A stretch of DNA of 64,000 nucleotides from Diplosphaera chodatii (taxonomy: Eukaryota > Chlorophyta > Trebouxiophyceae > Prasiolales > Stichococcaceae): NCBI GenBank assembly GCA_032358165.1, contig JAALGY010000053.1, positions 372,001 through 436,000 of the forward strand. Direction: 5' to 3'. The position numbers and the translations under genes were made by a program. The notes under the pieces were generated by a model. It had not been told where the DNA came from, searched no databases, and was given only the letters and a program-made list of their open reading frames with translations. Positions 37,301-49,800 of this stretch are shown piece by piece (within the stretch, counting starts at the first letter, position 1; each line of letters opens with the position of its first letter).

Positions 37301-37838
37301 TCGCCTGCATCTGGCCGCTGCCACCGATGAGTCTGCATCAAAAGCTTTGCAAGCGACATCATTACGTTGCTGCCAGTGATGTTGTGACAACAGCAGCTGT
37401 AGGAGTGAACCTGGTAGTGAACAGCGTGCTGCAGCTGCATGGTCTGACGTCCTGCACTGTTGTGTGCTGCAGGGGTGCCGCCGCAGCAGCGCGCCAGCAT
37501 CGGCAACATCCTGCCGCTCAACCGCAGCTTCAGCCGCCGGCTGAGCGACTCGCTGCGCCTCAAGATGTCGGCGGCCGAGCTGTCCCGCGCCCAGTCCCGC
37601 CCGGCGTCCGGACTGTCAGGTGTGGGCCCGTTCCATCGATTGTGACCATGCGTTCACCATGGTTGCATGTGTCCGCTTCTGTACAGTACCTGCCATGCTA
37701 TCTTGCGCTGCCTTGTCAAGTGTTGCGGTTTGCTCGTGGACACCCTCGCCTGCTCTGCTGCAGGTCTGCTGGATGACATGCTTGACATCCACGGGGAGCA
37801 GCCAGCCGGCAGTGCTGAGCTGTGTGCGACGTTTGCCT
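34308..37838 (+). CDS. Ser/Thr protein kinase with probable organelle transit peptide (CDPK-like kinase domain)
   Basis: Eleven exons, all phases consistent: 34308-34732, about 34870-35076, about 35289-35398, about 35588-35699, about 35941-36108, about 36291-36392, about 36583-36679, about 36867-36979, about 37192-37291, about 37472-37620 and 37764-37838. The kinase motifs are the glycine loop IGSGSFGTVYAA, VAIK lysine in SVAVKV, catalytic loop LYHGDVKPANFML, DFG in IDFGCA, APE in APEVFIGNYG and WAAGMMMYQL. The HRD motif is HGD: the catalytic Asp and Lys remain but the Arg is gone, as in non-RD kinases. The N-terminal 140 residues are Ser/Arg/Ala-rich with almost no acidic residues, typical of chloroplast or mitochondrial targeting. 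The lobe sequences resemble CDPK/CRK kinases, but no EF-hands follow; the tail is about 80 residues and ends CATFA. I chose ATG 34308 because it opens the transit-like frame. Confidence 0.88.
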
Positions 37839-38505
37839 AGGCGCCTTGCCCGTGCTTCGATGCACCGCCGCAGTCAGGACCGTAATGAAAGTAACTGTCG
37901 GAAGGATTATTTATTGCGTCCTGCCACCGGACACTGTTTACACCAGCATGATGTGCTGATATGGCCTTGTGAAAGTATGGCGGCATCATGAAAGCGCTGA
38001 ACTCGTGGGTGTCAGGTGTCGTTGCTGTATCTTTGTTCATTCTGCTGCAGAAGCACTTGGGCTTGTCAGGATTCAGCCCAGTATAAGCTGAGCTTCCTCA
38101 TTTGAGTTGTGTGTGTGCATGCGGCACAGACACGATTTTGACACACATCTTGACTTGCTTGGGTTGGTGTACGTTTCAGGTCGATGAGTTTGAGTGTCGA
38201 GGAAGCAGTGTTGGTCGATGTGTACGGTAGATCGCAAGCCTATGGCTGTGAGGATGTCTTCAACTTGTAATACTGAAATGGCATGCACGTTATACACACG
38301 GCTGAGCTATTGTGGGGCTGCCACTGTTGGTACCGCACAATTTCGGTGTCATACACATTGCATGACGCAAGCAGATGCTTTAGCTGTCACAGTACCACAG
38401 GCACAATCGCCAGAGCAGCTTGTCAGCAACATGCTGGGTCCAAAGCCTGGGCAGATCGTGGCTTCGCTGCTGCTATCACACACGGAGCCGACAGTTGCGA
38501 ATTCG
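37839..38505. other. Intergenic between two convergent 3' ends
   Basis: The stretch lies between the kinase stop and the stop of the PAN-domain protein gene. One TGTAA, the usual green algal polyadenylation signal, occurs on the plus strand at about 38266-38270, some 430 bases after the kinase stop. It could be that gene's signal but is far away. Nothing else was seen. Confidence 0.4.
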
Positions 38506-40903
38506 TCAGCCGCTCCCAGCCGTCGGTGTTGTGCCTGGGGCCAGGGCGGACCCGGGTGCTGCGGGGCCTGACGTCTCGCCGCTCTTCCGGGACAGCAGCA
38601 CGCCAGACACCTGCACGAGCATGCTGTGACACGCTGCCTACAGGCATCCCTTATATATAGGGCATCTGCTGTGCCTGGGCGGCAGCACCGCGGAGCAAGG
38701 ACGCACCAGTGCTCATGCCAACAGTGCATGTCACGAGCGCATGTTGCACTCACGAAGCCACGTGTGTTGATGCCGGTGAACGTCGTGGCGGTCAGGGGAC
38801 TTGACTCGAACTTCAGGGTGCACAGAGACCTGCAGGCACACATCACCTTATGTAAGACGAAAGGGAGCAACATCGAGGCCCGGTGAGACTCACATGCCAG
38901 TTTGAGCGGCACCTGCACATGCGGGTTGTTCCCGTGGCTCGGTGATGGTGCGCACTGCTTGCAACAGAGAAAAGACATGAGGGCATTGCATCACGCCCCA
39001 GAAAGACCCAGCATGAAAGCCTGTACTCACCTCGGCCAGGCACCGCTGGCAGTGCAGCCCGAGTAGGGGCCGAACCCAGTGCCGGTGTAGTGGCTCGTGA
39101 AACTGGTGCAGGAGCCAGGCCGACCGCACTCCTGCAAGGCCAAACAGATGACAGCAGGTGGCAGCATGCGACGGTCTGCTAAGGGCGATGTGCAGCAATG
39201 TCGGATGCTGCTGGGCACTGCTTGATAGGAATTGTTATGCCGCCATGCAGGTCAGTACTCTGCCGTGCAGTACATTTTAATAGTCCCACCAGCGGGTTGC
39301 CAGGCTGCGGGTAGCAGAAGGACCAGATGTTGCACTGCGCACAGACACAGCTGCCCCAGCAGTCAGGGTGCATGTCCCTCCGGCAAGCCACCATATGTCC
39401 TTTGGCAGCGCCCCAGCAACCGCAACATTATCAACATGATGCGAAGCTCGCCTGCCGGTGCATGTAGCACCTGAGCGTTTCGTTTGCAGGCGGCGCAGCA
39501 CTGCGCCGGCGTCGTCACGTTTTCCGACGTTGTCTGGGAGTTGACATCCAGCTGCACCACCTGCGCCGCCACAGGCAGCGCCAGTCAGGACAGGACCAGC
39601 CCTTCCTGCATGCCTCAGCGTCTACTGCCATGCCCGTGTTTCGCAGCCCGGCGCACCGTGCCATTGACGTTGATCACGGCGGTGTTGCAGTCGGCGGCGG
39701 GGCAGGCGCCGCCGCCGGGGGCACAGATGCGCGGGTCGTCGTTCTGCAGGCCGCTTCGGCCTTCGCCCTGCGGCGTGGTCGAACATAATCAGGCTATTGC
39801 CAGGGGGATGCGCGCGATGCCATGCTGCCGATCGATGCGAGGGCCAGCATCAGGGTCTCAGATCCTGTGACAGAAGTACACATCTAGGTGCCTGCTCGTG
39901 GACCAGATGTCCCCACCTGGGAACCTGCAGCGGGCTGAGCGCCGGGCGGGGTGCCGCCTGCCACGAAGTTGCTGTCGCCGCTTGGGGCGGGTGTTGCCGA
40001 ACGGCCGGTTGGTGCTGATGTTGGTGCTGGCGAGGCGGGCGGCGCGGCTGGCGCTGGGGGCGACGGCGACAGGCCGCTGGCGGCTGCAGGGCTAGGAGCA
40101 GGGCTAGGGCCAGCGCCGGGGCCACCAAAGACACCTTCCAGGTAAGTTAACGTTTGTCACTGGGGATGGATGAGACCTTGCAGTTCAGACCTCAGATATA
40201 CCAAAAAAAATGTGGTCAAACCACGTAGCCATCAGCTCACGCAAACAAAGTACATCTTTGCTGGCCTGCATGTGCGATTTTCCGATGGCATTATTGTTGT
40301 CTGAGTGCGATGAGACAGTGCGATGAGACATGCGCAGTGCGCTGGACAATCGCGACATGATTCACGAGCGCCTCGGGGCACACCCACCTGGTGCGGGGGG
40401 CGCATCGCCGAGTGCGCCCGGCGGCAGGGTGCTGAGGTCGGTGCCGGCGCCGCCCGCTGCGCCGGCACCCGTTACAGGGCCTGCCGGAGGCAGCAGCGGC
40501 GTGCCGCCGCCCTCAGCGCCGCCCTCGCCGCTGGGACCGGAGGGGCCAGGCGGAGAGGGTGACAAGGCGGGGAGCTGCGGTGGTGAGACGGTCTGTGGCG
40601 CTGGGGAGCTTGCTGGCGGCGGAGGCGGTGGGGAGGGGCTTGGGGAGGGGGTGGCTGGCGCTGGGAAGCTTGCAGGCGGCGGCGGCGGCGGGCTTGGCGA
40701 GGGCGAGGGGCTGGGCGGCGGCGGCGGGGGGCTGGGCGACGGCGACGTCTGAGCCCCTGCCATGCATGCAGCAGGCGACGCTTATGGCCGTTCTTCCAGA
40801 TCATTTCAATTATTGGGAATCTCTTCTGGCTGCTCCTTTTGTCTAGGCCCACAACACAAAGGTTGCATGCCAAGCAGAGGCAAGCATGCAGCAGCCTTGC
40901 CAT
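38506..40903 (-). CDS. Secreted Ser-Pro-rich protein with PAN/Apple-like cysteine domain
   Basis: The first exon, ATG 40903, encodes a short signal peptide (MARLLHACLCLACNLC). It splices to a long Ser-Pro/Pro-rich exon (about 40768-40390), with blocks such as SPSPSPPPPPPSPSPSPSPP alternating with Ala/Gly-rich spacers and a second Pro-rich exon (about 40137-39905). Ser-Pro repeats like these are hydroxylated and glycosylated in algal extracellular matrix proteins. Cysteine-rich exons follow: ICAPGGGACPAADCNTAVINVNGT (here a glycosylation site NGT), then QTTSENVTTPAQCCAACKRN plus CNIWSFCYPQPGNPL, the pattern of a PAN/Apple module, which binds proteins or sugars. ECGRPGSCTSFTSHYTGTGF and two further short exons (LCTLKFESSPLTATTF) come next. 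The last exon ends TAGSG at TGA 38508-38506. The protein probably sits in the cell wall or outside the cell. Exon count near the 3' end is less certain than the modules. Confidence 0.75.
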
Positions 40904-41562
40904 GCTGTTCTGGTGGTGACTTGTAGCTATTGCTGTTGCACATAAACTCATCCTAACATTTAGCAGCTAGGGGATCCCGTGTGCATCCTTCGTCGCCGTG
41001 CCTGCTTGGCCAATCACAGCCAGGACGCCTGCCAGGACCAGCGTGTGCACAGCCGCTGCACTCAGTGGGACCACCCGACTTGCCATTCTCCGCTTGGAAA
41101 GTGAGAAACCCAGGAAAAAGATGCCGAGTGCGATGTTTCACATCCCCCGGGCAGCTCCTGGCGCTGCTGGCATGTGCACCTGCCACAGAACGTTGGCCCC
41201 TGCCCCGAGCACGATCTGCGGCCGGCACTATGCCGCGTAGCGCAGTGTGACACGAGCATAGACGCGACCACAGCACTGTGACTGACAGGTATACCTGTCG
41301 TACGTAGCAGCCGTTTTGCATGGGACCATGTGGCGCCCCGTCAGTCAGTCAAGGGCAGATGAACCCTTTGGCAATTGTCCGCCACTTAACTTCTTAGCGG
41401 TAGAGCGAAGCCACAGCATAGTCTGCCAGGAAGCTAAGTGCACTGTTGACACTACCGGCTCAAGCAGTCGAACAACACCATTGTTTGGTCGAGCTCAACT
41501 CGTGGTCAAAGCAAGAGCATGTCCTCCGACACATAAACAAGCGGACTGCAAGACTAGCCGCA
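40904..41562. other. Intergenic upstream of PAN-domain gene, downstream of DUR2
   Basis: About 0.65 kb between two genes on the minus strand. It should hold the promoter of the secreted protein gene and the 3' untranslated region of the allophanate hydrolase gene. No repeat or coding segment was recognised. Confidence 0.45.
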
Positions 41563-44500
41563 TCATGCTGGGGCAGCGACGCCATGCCCCGCTGGCCCGT
41601 TCCGCAGGCCGGTCTTCTCCACATACTCTGCCGCCAGGCCCCACAGGTACTCGTCGCTCCAGGCGGCGCCCAGCAGAGTCACGCCGAAGGGCAGGGCTGC
41701 AGGGGGGCCGCCAGTGGCGTTGAGATGCCGCCGCCGGTCCTCTGCCGCCGGATCGCTGCCATCCACCACGTCTGCACCACAAGTGGCCTGACAGCACTCA
41801 GCGCTGCATCAAGCAGTGAACAGGCATGCACGTCACGCTGCACTGCCAGAGTGCATGCGTCAAGTGTAGGAGCGGCGGTGAGTCGGTCGCACAACGAAAT
41901 GCGGGCGAAGTCACTCACCTGACAGCAGGCCAGAGGGCACTGCGATGCCTGCCATGTCCAGCAGGTTCACGAAGTTGGTGAACTTCCCGAGGTTGGCGTT
42001 GTACTCCCAGGACACCTGGACCACAAACATGTGTGTGTGGGAACCCTTTGATTCAATGTGCAAACAGAGGGACTGCCTCTGTAAGTAAGGAGAGGATGCG
42101 TCATCGCCACCAGCTTGGCAGTCACCATCAGAACACATACATGGGCTGAACACGCCGCACCTGCGGCGCCTGCTCCTGGCCCTCTATCTCAGAAACGGTG
42201 TAGTGGTGCACCGCCGTCGGCACCAGCAGCAGGTCGACCGTGGCCATCTGCACCCGCGCCTGCGCCTGCGGGCGCAGCAGCAGGCCACACCGCTCAGACG
42301 TTGCAGTCACAGATGCTGCTGCACATTGCTGGCGCAGCGCCAGCAGTGCAAATGTGAAATGTTGCCATCAGCACGCCGCGTGACATCTTCTGCTGCACGT
42401 GATGCTCCATGCAAACACTCACTCAATCCTGGCCAGGCTGCCCAGGCGCTCGATCAACAGCACTTTATGCAGCGGCGCCATTTGCAGCCAATGCAAACAA
42501 GATCGCAGTGACGTCGCTCATCCTGGATCAGGATCGCCGCACATGTGCCAACGCTGAAATGTGTGCAAGTGCGTGTACCCTGAGGCGGCTGAGGCGGTCC
42601 ATGTCGGAGTACAGGTCCGCTGCCGACTTGCTGCAGCCGCTGCCGATGATGGCGCGAGTCACCCGCTCCATGCGACTGCACACAAGTGAAGACCATCGTT
42701 GTCAGCCGCTGCAGGGGCTTCAGGCAGACATCTGCAGCAAGTGATGTTGCAGTGCATGGCGAGGATGGCAGCGCCCGAAGCATACCAGGCTGGTGTAGAG
42801 TTCCCACCAACACATGCAGCACATCGTACAGCGCTGTGTGCAGTGCGGGTCATCTGCCGGCTGCCGCTGGCACGCAGCGACGGTGTTCTCCAGCATGCGG
42901 TGCCGCTGCTGGGCCAAGATACTCTGCACCACATTCCAGGTTCCACACACTGTGTTCACCAGTCTGCCAGGATCTGGTCGCTGCTGAGCGTCACCGGCGC
43001 GCCACCTGGGGAGGGGCGGGCCACGATGACGGCGCTGTCGTCAGAGTCGCTGCTCATGGTGCGCAGCGCCGCCAGGCCATCCGCCTTGCCATTCGTGCCT
43101 GCAAAACCGTGCACTTGTGGTGTTGGGTCATACGTGAACGTACATGCCCGTGCGCAAGTGTCAGCATGCCCGCCAAAATACATGAAAATCACAGGCGAGA
43201 AGTTCGAGGCATTGGGGGGAGGATGGTCTGTGCCGTGTGAAGCAAGAGGGAATATGTGCTCACTGGGCATGGGCTTGCTGCCTGTGGCAGGCCCGTTGGA
43301 TGTTGCATGAGTGGCATCGGAAGGTGTTGCGGCATGCAGGAAGTCACGGATGCCGGCGTAGCGTGCTGCCACGAAGGAGGTGCCATACAACATAGACGCC
43401 ACCTGCAGGTTATAACGAAAGTCTGAGGACACAGGTGGGTGGCACCGCTGGCGGCTGCAAGCAAAGCGAGACGCCCCACAGGCAGTTGACCAGGCGCACG
43501 GCTGGCACGGTAAGAGTTGGCCTGGCTGGGCTGGGCTGAATGGCAACTTTTGGTCAAGCACTGTGCGTCACCTCTGCAAAAGGGGAGAAGTCAATGACGA
43601 CGGGCGTGCCACCCAGGCCCTGCAGGCGCTCGACTGCCTCGCCGAACAGCTGTGTGTAGCCTGTTGTACAGTGTCATCACCCGTCAACAACGTTGACTTG
43701 CAAGAGCAGCCAGCAGGGCGCTGACACTCAGGGCTTGTGCAGCATGCAGTGTTTCATATGCGCAACAACATGTTGCTGTGTAGCAGCACTGCACCTGCTG
43801 TGGCAGCAGCGCCGCCTGGACCCCCAAAGTCGAGAAACTGCTGGGAGGGCACCCCGAAGCGGAAGGGCGTCCCCGGCTGAAAGCGGCGGTCACTACCACC
43901 GGTGGGCGGCTGCCATGTTGGATCCTCCAGGGAGCCGGCCGCCTGCAGCACGCGCAAAGGGGACAATGGGCTGAAGCGGGCCGTGCAGCTGTCACCAGCA
44001 CATCAGGTAGTCTGCAAGCTGGCAACACACACCACATCTACTGACAAAGCGCACTCCAAGCGGCTCATCACTGTCCTTCTACCGCTGGCACCGTGGCAGC
44101 TGCCAGAGACAAGCACACCTCCATGAGGCGGGCAACAGTTGCGCCGTCGGCGACGCTCTGCGAGAACACCGTGACGCAGTCGAGCGCCTTGGCCGCGGGT
44201 ACCACCCCCAGCGTCGACAGCCGCCCCACGGTGGGCTTCACGCCGACGCAGCCGTTGAACATGGCCGGGACACGGCCTGCAGCCAAAGCAGCGGCCTCTT
44301 GGTCGGCCAGCTCGCATGGTATGCAGCCATACTCCAGTCCAAAACATGCCCGCATAGCTTCTGGATCTGCATCACATGAGGCCTGCTGAGCTACAGGAGA
44401 AGCGCGCTGGCACTACACTGCACCAACCCTGGTCACCTGAGCCGGCGGTGTCCGTGCCAAGTGCGAAAGGGAGGACCCCCGCTCCCACGAGCGCCCCGCT

Positions 44501-45403
44501 GCCGGAGGACGACCCGCCGGGCACGAAGCGGCTGTCGAAGGCGTTGCGGGGCACGCCGTACGGGCTGCGGGTGCCCACCAGCCCCGCAGCGAACTGGTCC
44601 ATGTTGGTCTTGCCCACCATGATGCCCCCTGTGAGGTGTGCCTTATGAGGTCAGCGTGCACGGGTGGCGATGTGCTGGCAGCTGCATAGCACCTGGAGCT
44701 GTGCATGTTTATCGACCTGCACCTCCAGGCAGCCAGACACTGCCTGTACAGCATGTGGGTGTTAAATGATATTGCATGGCGCAGGGTGTGCTCGAAGCCA
44801 CCTGCTGCCAGCAGCTGCTCGACGACGGGGGCGCTGGCTGCCGGCGTGTAGCTGAACGACTTGCAGGCGGCGGTGGTGGGGAAGCCCGCAACGTCGATGT
44901 TGTCCTTCACGCCGAAGGGCACGCCGTGCAGGGCGCCCCGCTGAGCAGCCGGCAGCGCCTCGAGCTCCCTGCAGTGATTAGGGCTTGCACATGAGCAGGG
45001 CAGACGCCTTGAACACGTCAACCTGATGAGGCGTGTGGTGGTCGGCCATGCCTGTAGGCAGGCTGCACCATGTGCCCGAAGGTACATGAGCCATCGCCAT
45101 CTTTGCCCGCAGGCAACCAGTTTGGTACGCTGTGGAGCTTGTCTCAACAGACCTCCTGCAGCGTCTGAGGTGCAGGGGGCGTGCATGTTGCCAGCAAACC
45201 CTTTTGCAGCTGCGAGCATCGCCTGGCCCACCTGGCACGCTGCAAAAGGTCCTCCAGCGACGCGAGTGTGATGAAGGCCGGGCCCGAGGCTTCCCATGCT
45301 GGGTACAGCTGCTGCACAAGCTGCGAGGGCGTCAACCCGAAGCGGGTATAGGCTGCCTGCGGTTGGATCGAGTCCAGACTCAGCAGGTCGGCGGCTTGAA
45401 GCT
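41563..45403 (-). CDS. DUR2: Allophanate hydrolase (amidase-signature family)
   Basis: The enzyme splits allophanate into ammonia and CO2, the second step of ATP-dependent urea use in the cytosol. Exons read in order: [16 protein letters not shown] (about 45335-45285); [20 protein letters not shown], with the catalytic Lys (about 44935-44875); [20 protein letters not shown] and [16 protein letters not shown], with the Ser/cis-Ser pair and [10 protein letters not shown] (about 44630-44440); [15 protein letters not shown] (about 44275-44230); [32 protein letters not shown] (about 43390-43340); [46 protein letters not shown]; and a last exon with [18 protein letters not shown], ending at TGA 41565-41563. 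GTRSPYG and the whole block order are diagnostic for allophanate hydrolase over other amidases. No urea carboxylase domain is attached, as in other green algae where the two activities are separate genes. The first coding exon lies upstream of 45403 and was not found. One extra acidic exon (about 43100-42960) is unusual. Confidence 0.88.
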
Positions 45404-46879
45404 AAGCGGGCGCTCGCAAGAAGAGCACTTTGACAGGCGATCGCTTCATAAGCCAGCCACTCCACAGCCTGCTGGCGTCATCCACTCGACGAGGTGCGGC
45501 AGTCGCAGCGCAGGACAGCACAGTGTGTCCAAACGGATAGTGCGATCTGCGTGGATCAAAGGAGTGTCCACCTGTATGCTTGCAATCGTCAGGTCCGACA
45601 GCGCTTGGCATGGCTCTGCGCCATGGCCAGCACTGCCATTCTGCATGGCGCCACCCTTGCGCCAACCACGCTGCACAGGCACATAAACCGGGCTGTCACG
45701 TCAAACGACGTCACGCATGGGTGATTGCTGCCCGTGTGAACGCCTTGTGGAGCTCCTGCTTGTCGACAGACGGGAAGTGAGGTCGTTAGTCAGCGGGATG
45801 CCGTGACGGATTCAGCGACACAGGTACCGGGGCCCCACCGGCGCATGAGATGGCAATGATGTGCACACAGGAGGCTTGCGGACGCGTTACAAGGGCGAGC
45901 GCACAGCAGAGCATGTGAAGTACGTGGCTGCCTGGTCCACTGGCACCATGACAAACGATGAGGAGATCCCGCGCCATGCAGACACGGAAACGCGGCAGGA
46001 GCACACAATGAGATGTGATCCATACCATCATCCACACTGTGGGGCGCAGCTCTCAGTCTGATGACCCCGAGGGTCGATGGCCGCTGGCAAGTCCTCTAGG
46101 TCAGGTCGCTCGGACGCGCCAAGCTGATGCACACGGCGCCCGCAAGTGGAGTGCCACAATGAGGGGAGGTTGCACCTCTGTTAGACGCTCGTCAGAGGCG
46201 CGTCCCGAGTGGCTGGCCAGTGGAGGCAATGATCTGAGACCCGCTGTGACTTCGCCTGCTCGCCGGCCGATCCGACGCGCTCGCCCTGGAGCCTGCCGCA
46301 CAGCAATACTTGTTGCAGATAGCGTGCTGGAGCGGTGCGTCGAGAGTTGCGGCTGAGCTGGATTAGAAGCTAAGCATGGTCCAAGGCAGGATTGCTGGCG
46401 TTGCATGAGCTGTACGTTGGTGCAAGCATCCGTGCGCAGGCCAGCAGACCATAGCAACGCTGCAACGGGATGTAAACGCCCCTGTCAACCACCGAACCGA
46501 CGTCGCCACCAACGACATGCAGAAGCTCCGCCCCAAGACGCCTGAACTCTGCGGGGGGACGCACCGTTTGGCAATTTCTTTAGGCCCCCTGCCTGCCACC
46601 AATTACCAAATTTTGTCCACTGCTGCAATTTGGCCAAGGCAATGGTGTCACCGGTGCACTGCTGTGCATTGGCCAAGATGATGTTGCCAAGCAGTGCATT
46701 GTTGATATACTAGCCTGGCTGACGACTCATTCCAGTAACTACTGTACAGTTGGCAGACCCTGAACACTCCTCTGAAGCCCTGGTTCTGCGACCCATGGGA
46801 TGTATGTCTGTCATGGCACAGTTGTGCAGCAGGCAGCTTTGGGCGTCCACTTTGCCTAGCTTCACGTCCCCCTCCTGCA
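45404..46879. other. Intergenic upstream of DUR2, downstream of BRF1
   Basis: About 1.5 kb holding the promoter and missing first exon of the allophanate hydrolase gene and the 3' end of the BRF1 transcript. Open frames on the minus strand here (for example 45790-46035) show no family resemblance. No recognisable nitrogen-response site could be defended. Confidence 0.4.
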
Positions 46880-49800
46880 TCACTTCCGCTTCGCACGGCT
46901 GGTGCGGGGTGCGAACCGGGAGGATGGGCGGCCGCCGCCCGAAGCCCCCAGCGGGCTGCCGCTCGCCGCCAGCTCGTCATCCATCAGTGACGCCAGCCGC
47001 CGCTGCCCGCTGCGGGGCGACTGCGAGCCCTGCGCACATGCACATGCACTGTTTTTCAAGGCGACAACGAGGCAGCGCTGTCGCAGTGTATTGGAACAAG
47101 GTGCACAGCCTGGTGTCAGGATGTAGAGCCCGTTGTCAGCCACAGGTGCCAGCTTCAGCAGGAAACAGCAAGAAACGCGCCACAAAAATGCGAGGGCGCA
47201 CCAGTCGTGCCAGCGGTGCAGGAGACCTGGCAGGAGCACTGCTGCGTGCGCCGCGGCCGCTGCTTGGACTCGGCACAGCAACCTCCGGGCCACCTGCCGA
47301 CCAGGAGTGCTTGGCCATCAGATGCAAGACCTGATTGCTGGCGCACCGCCTGCTGAGCGCACAACCGCCTCTGCTGTGCATGCTACATCCCCAAGCGCCT
47401 GGACTTATGTGCTCAGGCCACATAGTATGGCATACACGACAGTGCCCAGCCAGTCGCCCTCTCCACACTGCTGCGCAACCCGCACGGGGGCGCACTCCAC
47501 ACAACAGCAGCACGTGCCCGCCGCACGGCTGCGCACCTGCGGCCTCCTCGCTGCCGGCCGCGGCGTCGTCCGAGAACAGGTCGTCCAGCACGTGGTAGTT
47601 GATCTTGCTGGACAGCTTGCGGTGCTCCGCCATGCGCAGCATTGCCTCCTTGGGCGTGTCTGCACGCACGCAGGCCGAAACAACTCACCCCATCCAGCTG
47701 GTGCAAGTGTTCGGACTGCTGAGGAGCAACCACAGATGCCTTGCACTCCTCCCTTGCTCTAACAACCGTTCCACCTGACACAATGCCCCACTCATGCATG
47801 CAAGTGAGCAGGTGTGTCCTTACACGATCGATTGTGGAGCATAGTGCTTGGAATCAGATGGCTGGAGGGTGGTAGGACGAAGACCTTCAGGCACAGAAAA
47901 GCTAGCGCAGCCCACCTGCAGGCGTCGTCGGCAGCCGGTCCTTGTCGGAGCGCACTTTGGTCTTGGAGCCGGCCGGCCGCCCGCGCCCCCGCTTCCGTGG
48001 CGCTGCCACCTGCGCGAGTGAGTTACACCTGGTGACACAGGAGCGCACAGCACCCGCTGCATACGACATCTTCACACGCTGAACGCCTGATCCTGATCCT
48101 GATCCTGATCCTGATCCTGGGTCGCCAGATTCCTGGCGACCCACCAAGCACCGCATGCAATGGGGGTCGCGGCACAGGAATTTGAATACTGCCGCTCAAA
48201 AGTTCGAAAGTGCAAGTCATCCTCTACCTTGCTCAGCGAGCGCTCGGCGCCGTCCTCCCCCTCGTCTTCCTCAGCATCCGCCCCCTCGCCATCAGCCGCG
48301 CCGCCGCCGCCACCCCTCCGACCGTGCGCCTTGGTGGCTGCCTCCCGTGTCGCTTCCACCTCCGAGTCTCGCTGTGCATTGGGTGATGTAGATTTAACAG
48401 ACTGCATGGTTGTCGGTCGGCAACACATGCCCAATGCGGCAGATGTACACCTGTTGCTTATTGCAGGGTGACATGTATTGTCATAAATAATACAGAGCAG
48501 GGACGGCAGGGGTCAGCACCTCTTGAGCTGCATCGTTGGCGGCCTTCTTAGCAGCCTGCTTCTCGATGTAGTCCGCATTCAGAGCGGTCCAGACCTGCTC
48601 CTTGAGCTGCGCCTCCTCACGCGACAGCAGAAAGCCGTCCAGCTCCCCGTCATCCAGATCCGAGAACGTGTCCTCCTCTGCAGCAGGCAGAAACCATACG
48701 CAACGTCTGCACACCGGACTTGTGTGTTGTGAGGGCAATAGCTGATCGTACAGGCTCCTTGCCTACCAGCCATCATGTGCCAGCATGCACTGGCCGTGCA
48801 CATGGCAGCTTTGCGATTGCAGCAGAGCAACACTTGAGCGCATGCCCTGCCGCAGTGAAGCGCATATGAGCACTGCAAGCCCCATATGAAAGGTGGAGTG
48901 TGGAGTGTGCAGCACAGCACCTGGCTCGGCTTCCTCATCCCCCTCCGCCTCTGGCGCCAAGGCGTCGCCCTCCTGCCCAGGCAGCAGCGCCAGCTGCATG
49001 CTGCCGGCGCCCTCGCCTGATGCACTTGGCAGGACACAGTCTATGGGCTGCATACGTCCGTGACAGAGTAGTGACGAATGCCGAGGTGCCTCTGCTCATG
49101 CAGCGTGCATGTCAGGCTCTGCACGCTGGAGGTGTGCGCATACGGGTCGTTAGTCACATGTCAGGTTCAGGGCCGCACCTGAGGGCCCTGCGCCGCCCGA
49201 GCCGTCGCGCACCGCCAGAGCTGCGCCATCCGCTGCCGGCTGTGCCTCGCCGTCGTCCAGCCGCCTGCGCTGCGCCGGCGGTTCCTCGGAGTCGGCGCCC
49301 GGCTGCGACAGCACGGCCCGCCGCCCCGCGGCCACCCTGGCGCCGGCGGCCAGAGCCGCGGCGCTCGGCCGGAAGCGGCGGCTGCTCCTGCTGCCTCCTG
49401 CCGCCGCCGCCGGCGCTGCCGCTGCAGCAGGTGCTGGCAGTGCATCAGCTGCCGGTGCGTCCGCCGCTGATGGGGCAGGAGGGCTGGCAATGGCTGGCGC
49501 CGGCTGGGCAGCGCTTGCTGTGGCGCTGCTGCCAGCGCCGCCCCTGTCGGCTGCTGGTGCTGCAGCAGACGCTGCCGGCGGGCCATCTGCATCCGTCTGC
49601 TGAGCCGCGGACTGCGGCGCGGCTGCTGATGCGGCAGCGCCCCTGGCGCTGGTGCGGCTGCGCAGCTGCCGCTGCTCCTCAGGTGGCAGTGCCTGCAGTT
49701 GGAGCGTTGTGCTCTCAGCACTGCGCCTGCCTAGATAGTGCCTTAGTATCGCTTGCCATCTGGGATGGTGCACGGTCACTAGACGGTCCAACATCGTGTG

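Noticed and set aside
42945..43310. Possible separate small genes between conserved amidase blocks
   Set aside because: Lies between two allophanate hydrolase exons on the same strand, so it is better treated as introns plus a possible extra exon of that gene.
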